Shown: positions 48,666-59,061 of the stretch, one piece after another
How the letters are laid out: each line of letters opens with the position of its first letter
How positions within the stretch are numbered: the first letter of the stretch is position 1
NCBI RefSeq assembly: GCF_025290835.2
Contig: NZ_JAOCQD020000001.1
Coordinates: forward strand, 1,984,001 to 2,048,000
DNA: 64,000 bases
Source of the DNA: Aquabacterium sp. OR-4
GTDB lineage: Bacteria > Pseudomonadota > Gammaproteobacteria > Burkholderiales > Burkholderiaceae_C
Reading direction: 5' to 3'
Notes under the pieces: generated by a model
What the model saw: the letters and a program-made list of their open reading frames with translations, nothing else
The model's database searches: none
What the model was told of the DNA's origin: nothing
Translations under genes and position numbers: made by a program

Positions 48666-50746
48666 CCCTGCGCCTGAAGATCAACCTCATCGTCGGCGCC
48701 CTGACCCTGCTGTTCGTGGCCACGATGATCGGGCTGGAGCTGCGCGCGGCACGCGACAGCGTCAACGAGGAAACAGCCGCCGCCACGCGGGTGGCCGCCC
48801 AGCTGCTGGACCGCACCGCCTGGCGTTATGCCGCCCAGGGCACTCCGGCGATGCTGAGCTTTCTGCAGGGCGTGGGCCGCGTGCGCAGCAACGACATCCT
48901 GCTGTACGACGCCGCCAACCGCGAGCTCTACCGCTCGCCGCCCTCGCCCTACAAGCCCGGCCGCGACGCGCCGGCCTGGTTCAGCCGCCTGATCAGCCCG
49001 CCGCCGACGATGCGCGCCTTCCAGTTTCCAGACGGCCGCATGGAAGTGCATGCCAATGCCTCGCGCGCCGTGCTCGATGCCTGGGACGAACTGGCCTGGA
49101 TGGGCGGCGGTGCGCTGGCCCTGCTGGTGGTGGTGAACGGCCTGGTGGCCTGGGGCGTGGCCAGCGCGGTGCGGCCATTCGGGCAGATCGTGCAGGCGCT
49201 CGACAGCCTGCAGGGCGGCCGTCTGGATGTGGTGCTGCCGCCGCTGCCCGGCCAGGAGGCAGCCGCCATCGGCCAGGCCTTCAATCGCATGACGGCCCAG
49301 CTGCACCAGCACATCGAGACCGAGAAGCGCGCCGTGCTGGCCGAGCGCCAGCTGCAGGACCACCGAGCGCTCACCCGCTGGATGGAGCAGCACATCGAGG
49401 CCGAGCGCAAGCACATCGCCCGCGAGCTGCATGACGAGCTGGGCCAGAGCGTCACCGCGATGCGCAGCATGGCCTTGTCGATCGCGCAACGCAGCGCCAC
49501 CGTCGACCCGGGCAGCGCCCAGGCGGCGCAGCTGATTGCCGACGAGGCCTCGCGCCTGTACGACGCCATGCACGGCATGATCCCGCGGCTGACGCCGCTG
49601 GTGCTCGACCGTTTCGGCCTGGCCGAGGCGCTGGCCGATCTGGCCGAACGCACGCGCCGCGCCCATCCCGCGCTGGCCCTGCAGCTCGAGCTGGCGCTGT
49701 CGGACCTGGCCATCGCCCCCGAGCCGGCCCTGGCCCTGTACCGCGCCGCACAAGAAGGCCTGACCAATGCGCTGCGCCATGGCCAGGCCAGCGCGGTGGT
49801 GGTGGCCCTGCAATCGGGCCCGGATGGCCTGACGCTGGAAGTGAGCGACAACGGCCTGGGCCTGCCGGCCGCACACCACGCGACAGGTGCCCAAACCCAT
49901 GGCCATCACGGGCATCACGGTCACCACGGCCTGCACTGGCTGGCCGAGCGCGCGCAGGCGCTCGGCGGCACGCTGCAGTTGCAGCCTGGCGCCGTGCAGG
50001 GTGCGCGCCTGCGCATGCAGCTGCCGCCGCAGGCCAGCGCGGCCGCCCTGCCCGCGCCGGCCGCCGAGCGGCCGCCCACCCACCCGTCCATCCCCCTCCA
50101 CCCAACCGCCCGCCGCATGACCCGCGTGATCCTCGTCGACGACCATGCGCTGGTGCGCATGGGTTTTCGCATGCTGCTGGCCGATGCGCAGATGCAGGTG
50201 CTGGCCGAGCTCGACAACGGCGACGGCCTGGTGCCGGCCTGGCAGAAGCACCAGCCCGACGTGGTGGTGCTCGATCTATCGATGCCGGGCATGGGCGGCC
50301 TCGAGGCCTTGCGCCGCCTGCTGGCGGTGGAGCCGCAGGCCCGCGTGCTGGTGCTGTCGGCGCACGAAGACACGGCCCATCCGCAGCGCGCATTGCGCGC
50401 CGGCGCACTGGGCTACCTGAGCAAGCGCGGTGCGCCCGAGGCTCTGATCGCGGCGGTACGCGCCGTGGCCGCCGGCCAGCCCTATGTGGACGCCGCCACG
50501 GCGCGCGTGCTGGCGCTGGCCCAGATCCGCGGCGACACCAGCCCGGCCCAGGCCCTGAGCGAGCGCGAGTTCTCGGTGTTCATCCAGCTGGCGCGCGGCC
50601 AGAACGTGGCGCAGATCGCCGAGGCGCTGAAGATCTCGGCCAGCACCGTGGGCACCCACCTCTACAAGGTCAAGCAGAAGCTGGGCGTGTCCAACCAGAG
50701 CGAGCTGACCCTGGTGGCGCTGCAGTGGGGCCTGCTGCAGGCCTGA
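48662..50746 (+). CDS. MoxY-like sensor kinase fused in frame to a LuxR-type response regulator
   Basis: One uninterrupted 694-residue frame. Residues 1-485 are a sensor kinase: a transmembrane segment (about 8-26), a periplasmic region resembling the LapD/MoxY N-terminal domain (RAARDSVNEETAAATRVAAQ), a second transmembrane segment (about 145-168), HAMP, and a HisKA_3 domain with phosphoacceptor His257 in HIARELHDELGQSV. An HATPase domain with DNGLGLP follows, interrupted by a His-rich loop (THGHHGHHGHHGLHW). After a Pro/Ala linker, residue 486 (ATG at 50117) begins a complete regulator: receiver with acceptor Asp538 (VVVLDLSMPG) and a LuxR/NarL helix-turn-helix (SEREFSVFIQLARGQNVAQI). In other genomes these are two genes (moxY, moxX). 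The regulator could also be translated separately from its internal ATG. Confidence 0.85.
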   Translation: MTLRLKINLIVGALTLLFVATMIGLELRAARDSVNEETAAATRVAAQLLDRTAWRYAAQGTPAMLSFLQGVGRVRSNDILLYDAANRELYRSPPSPYKPGRDAPAWFSRLISPPPTMRAFQFPDGRMEVHANASRAVLDAWDELAWMGGGALALLVVVNGLVAWGVASAVRPFGQIVQALDSLQGGRLDVVLPPLPGQEAAAIGQAFNRMTAQLHQHIETEKRAVLAERQLQDHRALTRWMEQHIEAERKHIARELHDELGQSVTAMRSMALSIAQRSATVDPGSAQAAQLIADEASRLYDAMHGMIPRLTPLVLDRFGLAEALADLAERTRRAHPALALQLELALSDLAIAPEPALALYRAAQEGLTNALRHGQASAVVVALQSGPDGLTLEVSDNGLGLPAAHHATGAQTHGHHGHHGHHGLHWLAERAQALGGTLQLQPGAVQGARLRMQLPPQASAAALPAPAAERPPTHPSIPLHPTARRMTRVILVDDHALVRMGFRMLLADAQMQVLAELDNGDGLVPAWQKHQPDVVVLDLSMPGMGGLEALRRLLAVEPQARVLVLSAHEDTAHPQRALRAGALGYLSKRGAPEALIAAVRAVAAGQPYVDAATARVLALAQIRGDTSPAQALSEREFSVFIQLARGQNVAQIAEALKISASTVGTHLYKVKQKLGVSNQSELTLVALQWGLLQA

Positions 50747-50837
50747 GCATGGTGCCGGGCCGGGCAAGGTGCCAGGGGCAGACCCAGGCGCAACAAAAGA
50801 GCGCGAAAAAAAGTGCGCAACAACAGGGCACAACAAA

Positions 50838-50865
50838 AAGGCCCTGCACTTGCATGCAGGGCCTT
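50838..50865 (-). terminator. Terminator after tRNA-Ser
   Basis: On the minus strand an 11-bp stem (AAGGCCCTGCA / TGCAGGGCCTT, 6-nt loop) is followed by TTTGTTG. It lies between the convergent kinase-regulator gene and tRNA-Ser and may serve both. Confidence 0.8.
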
Positions 50866-50910
50866 GAATGATTTGCCGGGCCAGCGATCGATCTGAGTCG
50901 ATGTTCTTGC

Positions 50911-51004
50911 TGGCGGAGACGGAGGGATTCGAACCCTCGATGCACGTTTTAGCGCGCATACTCCCTTAGCAGGGGAGCACCTTCGGCCACTCGGTCACGT
51001 CTCC
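50911..51004 (-). tRNA. tRNA-Ser (GCT)
   Basis: A 94-base class II tRNA with encoded CCA. The acceptor GGAGACG pairs with CGTCTCC, anticodon stem CTCCC/GGGAG encloses CTGCTAA (anticodon GCT), a long variable arm follows, and the T loop is TTCGAAT. It follows lysC on the same strand. Confidence 0.96.
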
Positions 51005-51097
51005 GGCGAAGACCGTGACTGTAGCACAGCCATGGGTCGGTTCCCGGGCTGCGCAGCCCTGTCAAAACGCCGACAAGGCCGCGTCCGGCGGTGCAGT

Positions 51098-52375
51098 TCA
51101 GGCCGCCGGCGTCTCGGCCGCGTCCAGGCCGAAGGCACGGTGCAGCGCGCGCACGGCCAGCTCCATGTACTTCTCGGCGATCACCACCGAGGTCTTGATC
51201 TCGCTGGTGGTGATCATCTGGATGTTGATGCCGTCGTCGGACAGCGCCTTGAACATGGTGCTGGCCACGCCCACATGGCTCTTCATGCCGATGCCCACGA
51301 TCGACACCTTGCAGATCTTGGCATCGCCGATCAGGTTCAACGCGCCGGTGGCCGGCTGCACGGTGTTCTTCAGCAGATCCATCGTGCGTGCATAGTCGTT
51401 GCGATGCACGGTGAAGCTGAAGTCGGTGCGGCCGTCGTGCGACACGTTCTGCACGATCACGTCCACATCGATGTTGGCCTCGGCCACGGCACCGAGGATC
51501 TGGTACGCGATGCCCGGCTTGTCGGGCACGCCCACCACGGTGATCTTGGCCTCGTCACGGTTGAACGCGATGCCCGACACGACGGCTTGTTCCATCTTCT
51601 CGTCTTCCTCGAAAGTGATCAGGGTGCCCGACTTCGCCTCTTCGTCGATGGCGATGTCCCAGGGCGTGAAGCTCGACAGCACGCGCAGCGGCACGCGGTA
51701 CTTGCCGGCGAACTCGACCGAACGGATCTGCAGCACCTTGCTGCCCTGGCTGGCCAGTTCGAGCATTTCCTCGAAGCTGATCGTGGTCAGGCGCTGGGCC
51801 TCGGGCACCACGCGTGGATCGGTGGTGTAGACGCCGTCCACATCGGTGTAGATCAGGCATTCGTCGGCCTTCATCGCCGCCGCCACGGCCACCGCCGAGG
51901 TGTCACTGCCGCCACGGCCCAGCGTGGTGACATGGCCTTCGGGGTCCACGCCCTGGAAGCCGGTGATGATGACCACCTTGCCGGCGGCCAGATCGGCGCG
52001 CACGCGGGCGTCGTCGATCGACTCGATGCGCGCCTTGGTGAACACCGAATTGGTCTTGATCGGCACCTGCCAGCCGCCATAGCTCACGGCCGGCTGGCCT
52101 TCGGCCTGCAGCGCCAGCGCCAGCAGGCCCACCGACACCTGCTCGCCGGTGGCCGCAATGGCATCCAGCTCGCGCATCGCGGCGTCGTCCAGCGCGCCGG
52201 GCTGCAAATCCTTGGCCAGGCCGAGCAGGCGGTTGGTTTCACCGCTCATCGCGGACGGAACGACCACCATCTGGTGGCCGGCACGGGCCCATTTGGCCAC
52301 GCGCTTGGCGACGTTGCGGATGCGCTCGGTGGAGCCCATCGATGTGCCGCCGTACTTGTGAACGATCAATGCCAT
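51098..52375 (-). CDS. lysC: Aspartate kinase
   Basis: A 425-residue aspartokinase, the first step toward lysine, threonine and methionine. The N-terminal kinase signature VHKYGGTSMGSTERI is present, with GRGGSDTSAVAVAAA (about 163-180) and YTDVDGVYTTDPR. The C-terminal third holds tandem ACT domains (VVGVPDKPGIAYQILGAVAE and VSIVGIGMKSHVGVAS) for feedback by lysine and/or threonine. The ATG at 52375 is the family start. Confidence 0.96.
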   Translation of the reverse strand: MALIVHKYGGTSMGSTERIRNVAKRVAKWARAGHQMVVVPSAMSGETNRLLGLAKDLQPGALDDAAMRELDAIAATGEQVSVGLLALALQAEGQPAVSYGGWQVPIKTNSVFTKARIESIDDARVRADLAAGKVVIITGFQGVDPEGHVTTLGRGGSDTSAVAVAAAMKADECLIYTDVDGVYTTDPRVVPEAQRLTTISFEEMLELASQGSKVLQIRSVEFAGKYRVPLRVLSSFTPWDIAIDEEAKSGTLITFEEDEKMEQAVVSGIAFNRDEAKITVVGVPDKPGIAYQILGAVAEANIDVDVIVQNVSHDGRTDFSFTVHRNDYARTMDLLKNTVQPATGALNLIGDAKICKVSIVGIGMKSHVGVASTMFKALSDDGINIQMITTSEIKTSVVIAEKYMELAVRALHRAFGLDAAETPAA

Positions 52376-52552
52376 GGTTGCTGCAAAGCCAGAGAGCAGG
52401 TGGGGCGCCATCGGTGCCCGATCCGCGCCACGCGGGCACGGGGCACCGGCGGCATGGCCCGCATGGCCAGCTGGCCCCACAGGCGGCGGATCGGGGCTGC
52501 GCGGCCCCGGTGCGCAACCCGCCATTCTATCTGCTGCGCTGCAACAGCCCGT

Positions 52553-53977
52553 TCAGCACGGGTCGGCGCGCCACTGCACGCGGCAGCGCAGCAGCGCCGG
52601 CCGGGCCAGCGCCCGGGCGTCCATGCCCAGGCCCGGCACATACAAAAGCGCGCCGGCGCCCCACAGCAGCGGCCCCTGCCGCTGGTCGGCCGGCACGCCG
52701 GCCGCCTGGTACTGCTTTTTCAGGCTGCGCGGCAAACCACCCGCGGTGCGCTGGAACTGCTCGCCCCCGGCGCGGGCGCGCAGACAGGCATGGCGCAGTT
52801 CGTCGGCCGGCACGCCCTGGGCATCTTGGCTCACCTCGAAGCGGCCGCGCCAGGCCGGCACCGGCCAGTGCCCCGGCTGCGACAGGTCGATCACCTGATC
52901 CCCGAGCGCCACGGGCTCCACGGCTGCCGTGGCGGCCGCGGCGGCCATCGCATGCCAGTGCAGCAGGCCGCGGTAGAGCCGCAGCTCGGCCCCACCACCA
53001 GCCGGCCAACGGCCAGTGGATCGGGTGGCACGCCCGGATGTGGACGATGCCGCGCCGGGCAGTTCAAGCAGCAGGCGTTGCAGCAGTGCTTCGGCCGCAC
53101 CCTGGCCGGCCTGCCGGCCCAGCCAGACCCGCAGCGCATTGGCCTGCCGGGCGGCTGACAAGCTGCGCCAGGCGGCCACCTGCAGCGCAGTGCCTGCGGC
53201 TGCGTCGCTGGCCAGGGCGCAGGTGGCCAGATCCATCTGCGCCAGTTCGGCCAGCGCCGCATCGGCCTCGTGCGCACGGCGGGCCGACAAGGCCAGCGCC
53301 GCCTCGGCCTCGGGAAAGGCCGCGCTCAAGGCCGGCCAGACCCGGGCCCGCAGGCGATTGCGGGCCAGGTTCAGGTCGTTGTTGGACGGATCGTCCACCG
53401 GCCGCAGCCGGTGGCGCTGCACATAGGCCTCGATGGCCTGGCGCGGCTGGGCCAGCCAGGGCCGGGCCCACACCAGGCCATGGCGCAGCGCCGCCGGCGG
53501 CATGGCCGCCAGCCCGGCCGGGCCACCACCGCGCAAGGCCTGCAACAGCACCGTCTCGGCCTGGTCGCGCCGATGCTGGGCCAGCAGCAGCAAAGTGGCG
53601 CCGGCCTCGCCGGCCAGGCGCTGCAGCGCGGCATGTCGGCCGGCACGCGCCCAGGCCTCGATGCTCTGCCCCGGCGCCGGGGCACCTTGCAGGCGTGCCC
53701 AGCGCAGGCTCAGCGGCCAGCCCAGCGCCTGCCAGCGCCGGCAGCGCTGCTGCGCCTGGCGCAGCCAGGCATCGGCCTGCGGCAGCAAGCCATGGTGGAT
53801 GTGCAGTGCCACCACCTGCAGCCCCAGCGCCGAGGCCACGCGGCAGGCACAGTGCAGCAACGCCAACGAGTCGCGCCCGCCGCTGTAGGCCACGGCCAGC
53901 ACGCCAGGCGGGCTGCCGCGCCGGGTTGCGGGCACGGCACCGGCATCAGGCGGCGAAGTCGCAGGCCGGCGGGCCAT
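52553..53977 (-). CDS. tilS: tRNA(Ile)-lysidine synthetase
   Basis: A 474-residue enzyme that converts C34 of tRNA-Ile(CAU) to lysidine, allowing AUA decoding. The PP-loop reads SGGRDSLALLH (about residues 32-42), followed by ALHIHHGLLPQADAW, LLLAQHRRDQAETVLLQALR and the DDPSNNDLNLARNRLR motif. The C-terminal TilS domain (about 390-470) is present. The ATG at 53977 lies 11 bases after the accA stop. Confidence 0.94.
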   Translation of the reverse strand: MARRPATSPPDAGAVPATRRGSPPGVLAVAYSGGRDSLALLHCACRVASALGLQVVALHIHHGLLPQADAWLRQAQQRCRRWQALGWPLSLRWARLQGAPAPGQSIEAWARAGRHAALQRLAGEAGATLLLLAQHRRDQAETVLLQALRGGGPAGLAAMPPAALRHGLVWARPWLAQPRQAIEAYVQRHRLRPVDDPSNNDLNLARNRLRARVWPALSAAFPEAEAALALSARRAHEADAALAELAQMDLATCALASDAAAGTALQVAAWRSLSAARQANALRVWLGRQAGQGAAEALLQRLLLELPGAASSTSGRATRSTGRWPAGGGAELRLYRGLLHWHAMAAAAATAAVEPVALGDQVIDLSQPGHWPVPAWRGRFEVSQDAQGVPADELRHACLRARAGGEQFQRTAGGLPRSLKKQYQAAGVPADQRQGPLLWGAGALLYVPGLGMDARALARPALLRCRVQWRADPC

Positions 53978-53988
53978 GCGCTGCGCGG

Positions 53989-54960
<972 letters not shown>

Positions 54961-55004
54961 CCGCGGGGTCGGGTGGGTGGATCAAACCGCCGTTGCGGTA
55001 CAGG

Positions 55005-55688
55005 TCAGTAGTCTACCGGCAGCGGGTCGAGGCTGCGCCACAGGTACCAGGTGGCCACCGATCGGTACGGGGCCCAGGCCTCGCCCACCTCGCGCGCCTC
55101 GGCACGCGACACGGGCTCGCCACTGAAGTAGCTCAGCGAGATGCCCTTGATCAGGCCCACGTCGTCGAGCGGCATCACGTTGGGCCGCATCAGGTGGAAG
55201 ATCAGGAACATCTCGGCCGTCCAGCGGCCGATGCCGCGAATGGCCACCAGTTCGTCGATGATGGCCTCGTCATCCATCTGCTGCCACTGCGCCACATGCA
55301 CCTGGCCGGCGTCGAAGTGACGGGCCAGGTCGCACAGGTACTCGGCCTTGCGCGCCGACAGGCCGGCGCCGCGCAGCGCGGGAGTGTCGAGCGCCAGCAC
55401 CGCGGTGGGCGAAAGCTGCGCCACCGGGCCGCCTGCCGCGGCCACGAAACGCTCCCACACCGATTGCGCGGCCTTCACCGAGATCTGCTGGCCGACGATG
55501 GACCGCGCCAGCGTGATGAAGGCATCGCCCCGGCTCTGCAGACGGGCCTCGCCAAACTGCGGGATCAGCTTCTTCATCACCCGGTCGCGCTTGGCCAGGT
55601 GGCGGCAGGCGTCGTCCCAGTAGGCCGGGGTAAAACCTTCGGGCGCGGCGGCCGAGGCCGCCGCTGGCGCGGCAGGGGTCTTGGGCAC
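55005..55688 (-). CDS. DNA-3-methyladenine glycosylase II-like protein
   Basis: A 227-residue helix-hairpin-helix base-excision glycosylase of the AlkA type. IVGQQISVKAAQSVWERF and the HhH-GPD motif LVAIRGIGRWTAEMFLIFHL are present, with the catalytic Asp in MRPNVMPLDDVGLIKGI. It removes alkylated purines from DNA. It lacks the N-terminal domain of E. coli AlkA, as in the shorter family members. Its start is two bases past the cysS stop. Confidence 0.9.
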   Translation of the reverse strand: MPKTPAAPAAASAAAPEGFTPAYWDDACRHLAKRDRVMKKLIPQFGEARLQSRGDAFITLARSIVGQQISVKAAQSVWERFVAAAGGPVAQLSPTAVLALDTPALRGAGLSARKAEYLCDLARHFDAGQVHVAQWQQMDDEAIIDELVAIRGIGRWTAEMFLIFHLMRPNVMPLDDVGLIKGISLSYFSGEPVSRAEAREVGEAWAPYRSVATWYLWRSLDPLPVDY

Positions 55689-55690
55689 GT

Positions 55691-57085
55691 TCAGGTCCGC
55701 ACCCAGGTGGTGCCCTGTGCCGAATCCTTGAGCACGATGCCCTCGGCCAGCAGCGCATCGCGGATGCGGTCGGCCTCGGCAAAGTTTCGGGCCGCCTTGG
55801 CCGCCGCACGCGCGGCGATGGCCGCCTCGATGCGTGCGCCTTGATCTTGCGCCGCCGGCGAGGCCCCGCCCTGCAGGTAGGCCTTGGGCGCCTGCTGCAA
55901 GATGCCCAGCACGCCGCCCAGGGCCCGCAGCAGCGCCGCCGCCTCGGGCGAACGGCTGCGGTTGACTTCACCGGCCAGCTCGAACAGCTGCGCCAGCGCC
56001 TGCGGCGTGTTGAAGTCTTCGTCCATCGCCGCACGAAAGGCCGCGGCCTGCGGCTGGGCCCAGTCGATGGCGATGTTCTCGGCGGGCAGGCTCACCGCAT
56101 CGAGCGCGGTGTAAAGCCGGCGCAGCGCGGTGCGCGCCTCGTCCAGCAGGCCGTCGCTGAAGTTGAACGGGCTGCGGTAATGCGTGCGCAGCATGAAAAA
56201 GCGCAGCGTCTCGCCGTCGTAATTGGCCAGCACATCGCGGATGGTGAAGAAGTTGCCCAGGCTCTTGGACATCTTCTCGTTGTCGACATTCAGGAAGCCG
56301 TTGTGCATCCAGGCGTTGACATGCTGGTGGCCGAACGCGCCCTCGCTTTGCGCGATCTCGTTCTCGTGGTGCGGAAACTGCAGATCCATGCCGCCGCCGT
56401 GGATGTCAAAGCGCTCGCCCAGCAGCGCGCAGCTCATCGCCGAGCACTCGATGTGCCAGCCCGGCCGGCCCGGGCCATAGCCTTCGCCGTCGAACTTGGC
56501 GTCGGCCGGCTCCTCGGCCTTGGCGGCCTTCCACAGCACGAAATCCAGCGGATCGTGCTTGCCATCGTCGACCGCCACGCGCTCGCCGGCGCGCAGGTCG
56601 TCGAGGCTCTTGCCCGAGAGCTTGCCGTAGCCGTCGAAGCTGCGCACGGCGTAGTTCACATCGCCATTGCCGGCCCGGTAGGCCAGGCCCTTGCCCTCCA
56701 GCGTGCGGATCAGCGACAGCATCTGCGGCACGTACTCGGTGGCCCGCGGCTCGTGTGTGGGCGGCAGCACGCCCACCGCAGCGAAATCCTGGTGCATCGC
56801 GGCGGTCATCTCGTCGGTCAGCGCGCGGATGGTGATGCCGCGCTCCAGCGCGCGCCGGATGATCTTGTCGTCGATGTCGGTGATGTTGCGCACATAGGTC
56901 ACCTGCAGGCCGCTGGCGCGCAGCCAGCGGTAGACCACATCAAACGCCATCATCATGCGCAGATGACCCATGTGGCACAGGTCATAGATGGTCATGCCGC
57001 ACACGTACATGCTGGCATGGCCCGGCTGCAGGGGGGCGAAAGGCTCGAGCCGACGGCTCAGGGTGTTGTACAGGCGCAGGGACAT
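55691..57085 (-). CDS. cysS: Cysteine-tRNA ligase
   Basis: A 464-residue class I synthetase. The HIGH-type signature reads HMGH in [24 protein letters not shown] is intact in [12 protein letters not shown], and zinc ligands are seen in MYVCGMT and HIECSAMSC with [12 protein letters not shown]. The C-terminal anticodon-binding DALR domain follows (about 345-464). The ATG at 57085 is the family start; the frame is open upstream. Confidence 0.97.
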   Translation of the reverse strand: MSLRLYNTLSRRLEPFAPLQPGHASMYVCGMTIYDLCHMGHLRMMMAFDVVYRWLRASGLQVTYVRNITDIDDKIIRRALERGITIRALTDEMTAAMHQDFAAVGVLPPTHEPRATEYVPQMLSLIRTLEGKGLAYRAGNGDVNYAVRSFDGYGKLSGKSLDDLRAGERVAVDDGKHDPLDFVLWKAAKAEEPADAKFDGEGYGPGRPGWHIECSAMSCALLGERFDIHGGGMDLQFPHHENEIAQSEGAFGHQHVNAWMHNGFLNVDNEKMSKSLGNFFTIRDVLANYDGETLRFFMLRTHYRSPFNFSDGLLDEARTALRRLYTALDAVSLPAENIAIDWAQPQAAAFRAAMDEDFNTPQALAQLFELAGEVNRSRSPEAAALLRALGGVLGILQQAPKAYLQGGASPAAQDQGARIEAAIAARAAAKAARNFAEADRIRDALLAEGIVLKDSAQGTTWVRT

Positions 57086-57345
57086 CGGCCAGCGGGCGCA
57101 GGCGGGCCCTGAAAAAGGCACGCGCTGCGCTGCAAGAAAGGTGGTGGGAGACAGCTGCCGCGGCCTGGTTGCCCCGCCGGCACGCTGCCCGCGGCTGCGG
57201 CACCTGTTGCGCCGCTGGCACCACCCGGCCAGGGCGGTCGATACAATCAAATCAGTATAGCGGCGCTGCCCCGGCCCGCCACTGCTGCTTTGCCCGCGCC
57301 ACCCGGCCGGCGCCCTGCCCCACCCGCATCTCCCCTCCCCCACGC
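57086..57345. promoter_or_regulatory. Divergent promoter region, cysS and TPR gene
   Basis: 260 bases between divergent genes. The patch gatacaatcaaatcagtatagcgg (57239-57262, read here in two pieces TACAAT and TATAGC) is conspicuously AT-rich and may hold -10 elements; no clear -35 boxes are seen and there is no coding sign. Confidence 0.35.
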
Positions 57346-57969
57346 GTGCCGCCTTCCGCCTTGCCCAAGTCAACCACCGCCGACGTCGCCGTGCCCAGCC
57401 GCAGCCGGTGGCCGCACCGTGCATGGTCCGTGGCTTGCGCTGCGCTGGCCATGCCCCTGCTGGCCGCACTGCTCAGCCCGGCCGCCCAGGCCACTGAAGG
57501 CCCGGCCGACGCCCGCGCCATCGAGCAGCAGTACCGCCATGGCGACCCGGCGCAGGCGCTGCAGCGCCTGAACACTGCGCTGGCGGCGCGCCCGGGCGAT
57601 GCGGCGCTGCGCTTTCTGCAAGGCGTGCTGCTGGCCGAAGGCGGGCAGTCGAGCCAGGCCGCAGCCACCTTCGAGCGCCTGACCCAGGAGTTTCCTGACC
57701 TGCCCGAGCCGCACAACAACCTGGCCGTGCTGCACGCCGCAGCCGGCCGGCTGGACGCCGCGCGCGCCGCGCTCGAAACCGCCCTGCAGCTCGACCCCGC
57801 CTACCGCGCGGCCCACGAGAACCTGGGCGACGTGTACGTGCGCCTGGCCGCGCGTGCCTATGCCGCCGCGGCCGATGCCGCCCGCCCCGAACCCGCGCTG
57901 CAGCGCAAGCTGCAACTTGCCCGCGACCTGGCGCGCAGCCTGCCCGCTGCGGCCGGCCAGCCGCGCTGA
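57346..57969 (+). CDS. Exported tetratricopeptide-repeat protein
   Basis: A protein of about 207 residues. A hydrophobic segment ([16 protein letters not shown], then SPAAQA) fits a signal peptide, and TPR units follow ([80 protein letters not shown]). No catalytic motif is present. The start is uncertain: GTG at 57346 is used; a TTG at 57361 or an ATG at 57451 would also keep the repeats. It precedes two peptidyl-prolyl isomerase genes on the same strand. Confidence 0.75.
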   Translation: MPPSALPKSTTADVAVPSRSRWPHRAWSVACAALAMPLLAALLSPAAQATEGPADARAIEQQYRHGDPAQALQRLNTALAARPGDAALRFLQGVLLAEGGQSSQAAATFERLTQEFPDLPEPHNNLAVLHAAAGRLDAARAALETALQLDPAYRAAHENLGDVYVRLAARAYAAAADAARPEPALQRKLQLARDLARSLPAAAGQPR

Positions 57970-57996
57970 ACTGCCCCCCGTGACCCACCGCCACCG

Positions 57997-58545
57997 ATGA
58001 AACGACTCACCCTTACCCTGAGCGCCGCCCTGTTGCTGGCCGCACCTGCCTGGGCCCAGAAGGTCCGCCTGAGCACCTCGATGGGCGACATCGTGCTGGA
58101 GCTCGATGCCGCGAAGGCGCCCAAGACCGTGGCCAACTTCGTGCAGTACACCAAGGCCGGCCACTACAGCGGCACCATCTTCCACCGCGTGATCGACGGC
58201 TTCATGGTCCAGGGCGGCGGCATGGCGCCCGACATGGGCGAGAAGTCCACCCGCCCGCCCATCCCGCTGGAGGCCGGCAACGGCCTGTCCAACCTGCGCG
58301 GCACGGTGGCCATGGCACGCACCGGCGTGCCCGATTCGGCCACCGCGCAGTTCTTCATCAACGTGGCCGACAACCAGCGCCTGGACAGCTACGGCGGCGG
58401 CTACGCGGTGTTCGGCAAGGTCGTCGAAGGCATGGATGTCGTCGACCGCATCCGGGCCGTTCCGGTGGGCAACAAGGGCGGCCACCAGAACGTGCCCAGC
58501 ACCCCCATCCTGATCAAGCAAGCCACCATCCTCTCGGAGAAATGA
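57997..58545 (+). CDS. ppiA: Periplasmic peptidyl-prolyl cis-trans isomerase (cyclophilin)
   Basis: A 182-residue cyclophilin with a signal peptide ([18 protein letters not shown]), so it folds proteins in the periplasm. The cyclophilin core is complete: [34 protein letters not shown] and [17 protein letters not shown]. It is followed one base later by the cytoplasmic paralogue. Confidence 0.94.
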   Translation: MKRLTLTLSAALLLAAPAWAQKVRLSTSMGDIVLELDAAKAPKTVANFVQYTKAGHYSGTIFHRVIDGFMVQGGGMAPDMGEKSTRPPIPLEAGNGLSNLRGTVAMARTGVPDSATAQFFINVADNQRLDSYGGGYAVFGKVVEGMDVVDRIRAVPVGNKGGHQNVPSTPILIKQATILSEK

Positions 58546-58546
58546 C

Positions 58547-59053
58547 ATGACCAAGACCGTTGAAATGACCACCAGCGCAGGCACCGTGCGCATCGAACTC
58601 GACGACGTGAAGGCGCCGGCCACCGTGGCCAACTTCCTGGCCTACGTGAACGCCGGCCACTACGACGGCACCATCTTCCACCGCGTCATCAAGGGCTTCA
58701 TGATCCAGGGCGGCGGCTTCGAGCCCGGCCTGAAGCAAAAGCCCACGCAGGAGCCGATCCAGAACGAGGCCAACAACGGCCTGAAGAACGACAAGTACAC
58801 GCTGGCCATGGCGCGCACCAATGCGCCGCATTCGGCCAGCGCGCAGTTCTTCATCAACGCCACCCACAACGACTTCCTCAACTTCAAGAGCGAGTCGCCG
58901 CAGGGCTGGGGCTATGCCGTGTTCGGCAAGGTGGTGGGCGGCATCGAGGTGGTGGACGCCATCGAGAAGGTGGCCACCGGCCGCCAGGGCTTCCACGACG
59001 ACGTGCCGAAGGAAGACGTGCTGATCCTCAAGGCCGTGGAAGTGACGGCCTGA
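58547..59053 (+). CDS. ppiB: Cytoplasmic peptidyl-prolyl cis-trans isomerase (cyclophilin)
   Basis: A 168-residue cyclophilin with no signal peptide. [39 protein letters not shown] and [20 protein letters not shown] carry the active-site Arg, Phe, Gln and His-region residues. It lies one base after ppiA, and the close match between the two suggests an old tandem duplication with loss or gain of the signal peptide. Confidence 0.95.
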   Translation: MTKTVEMTTSAGTVRIELDDVKAPATVANFLAYVNAGHYDGTIFHRVIKGFMIQGGGFEPGLKQKPTQEPIQNEANNGLKNDKYTLAMARTNAPHSASAQFFINATHNDFLNFKSESPQGWGYAVFGKVVGGIEVVDAIEKVATGRQGFHDDVPKEDVLILKAVEVTA

Positions 59054-59061
59054 CATCGCAG

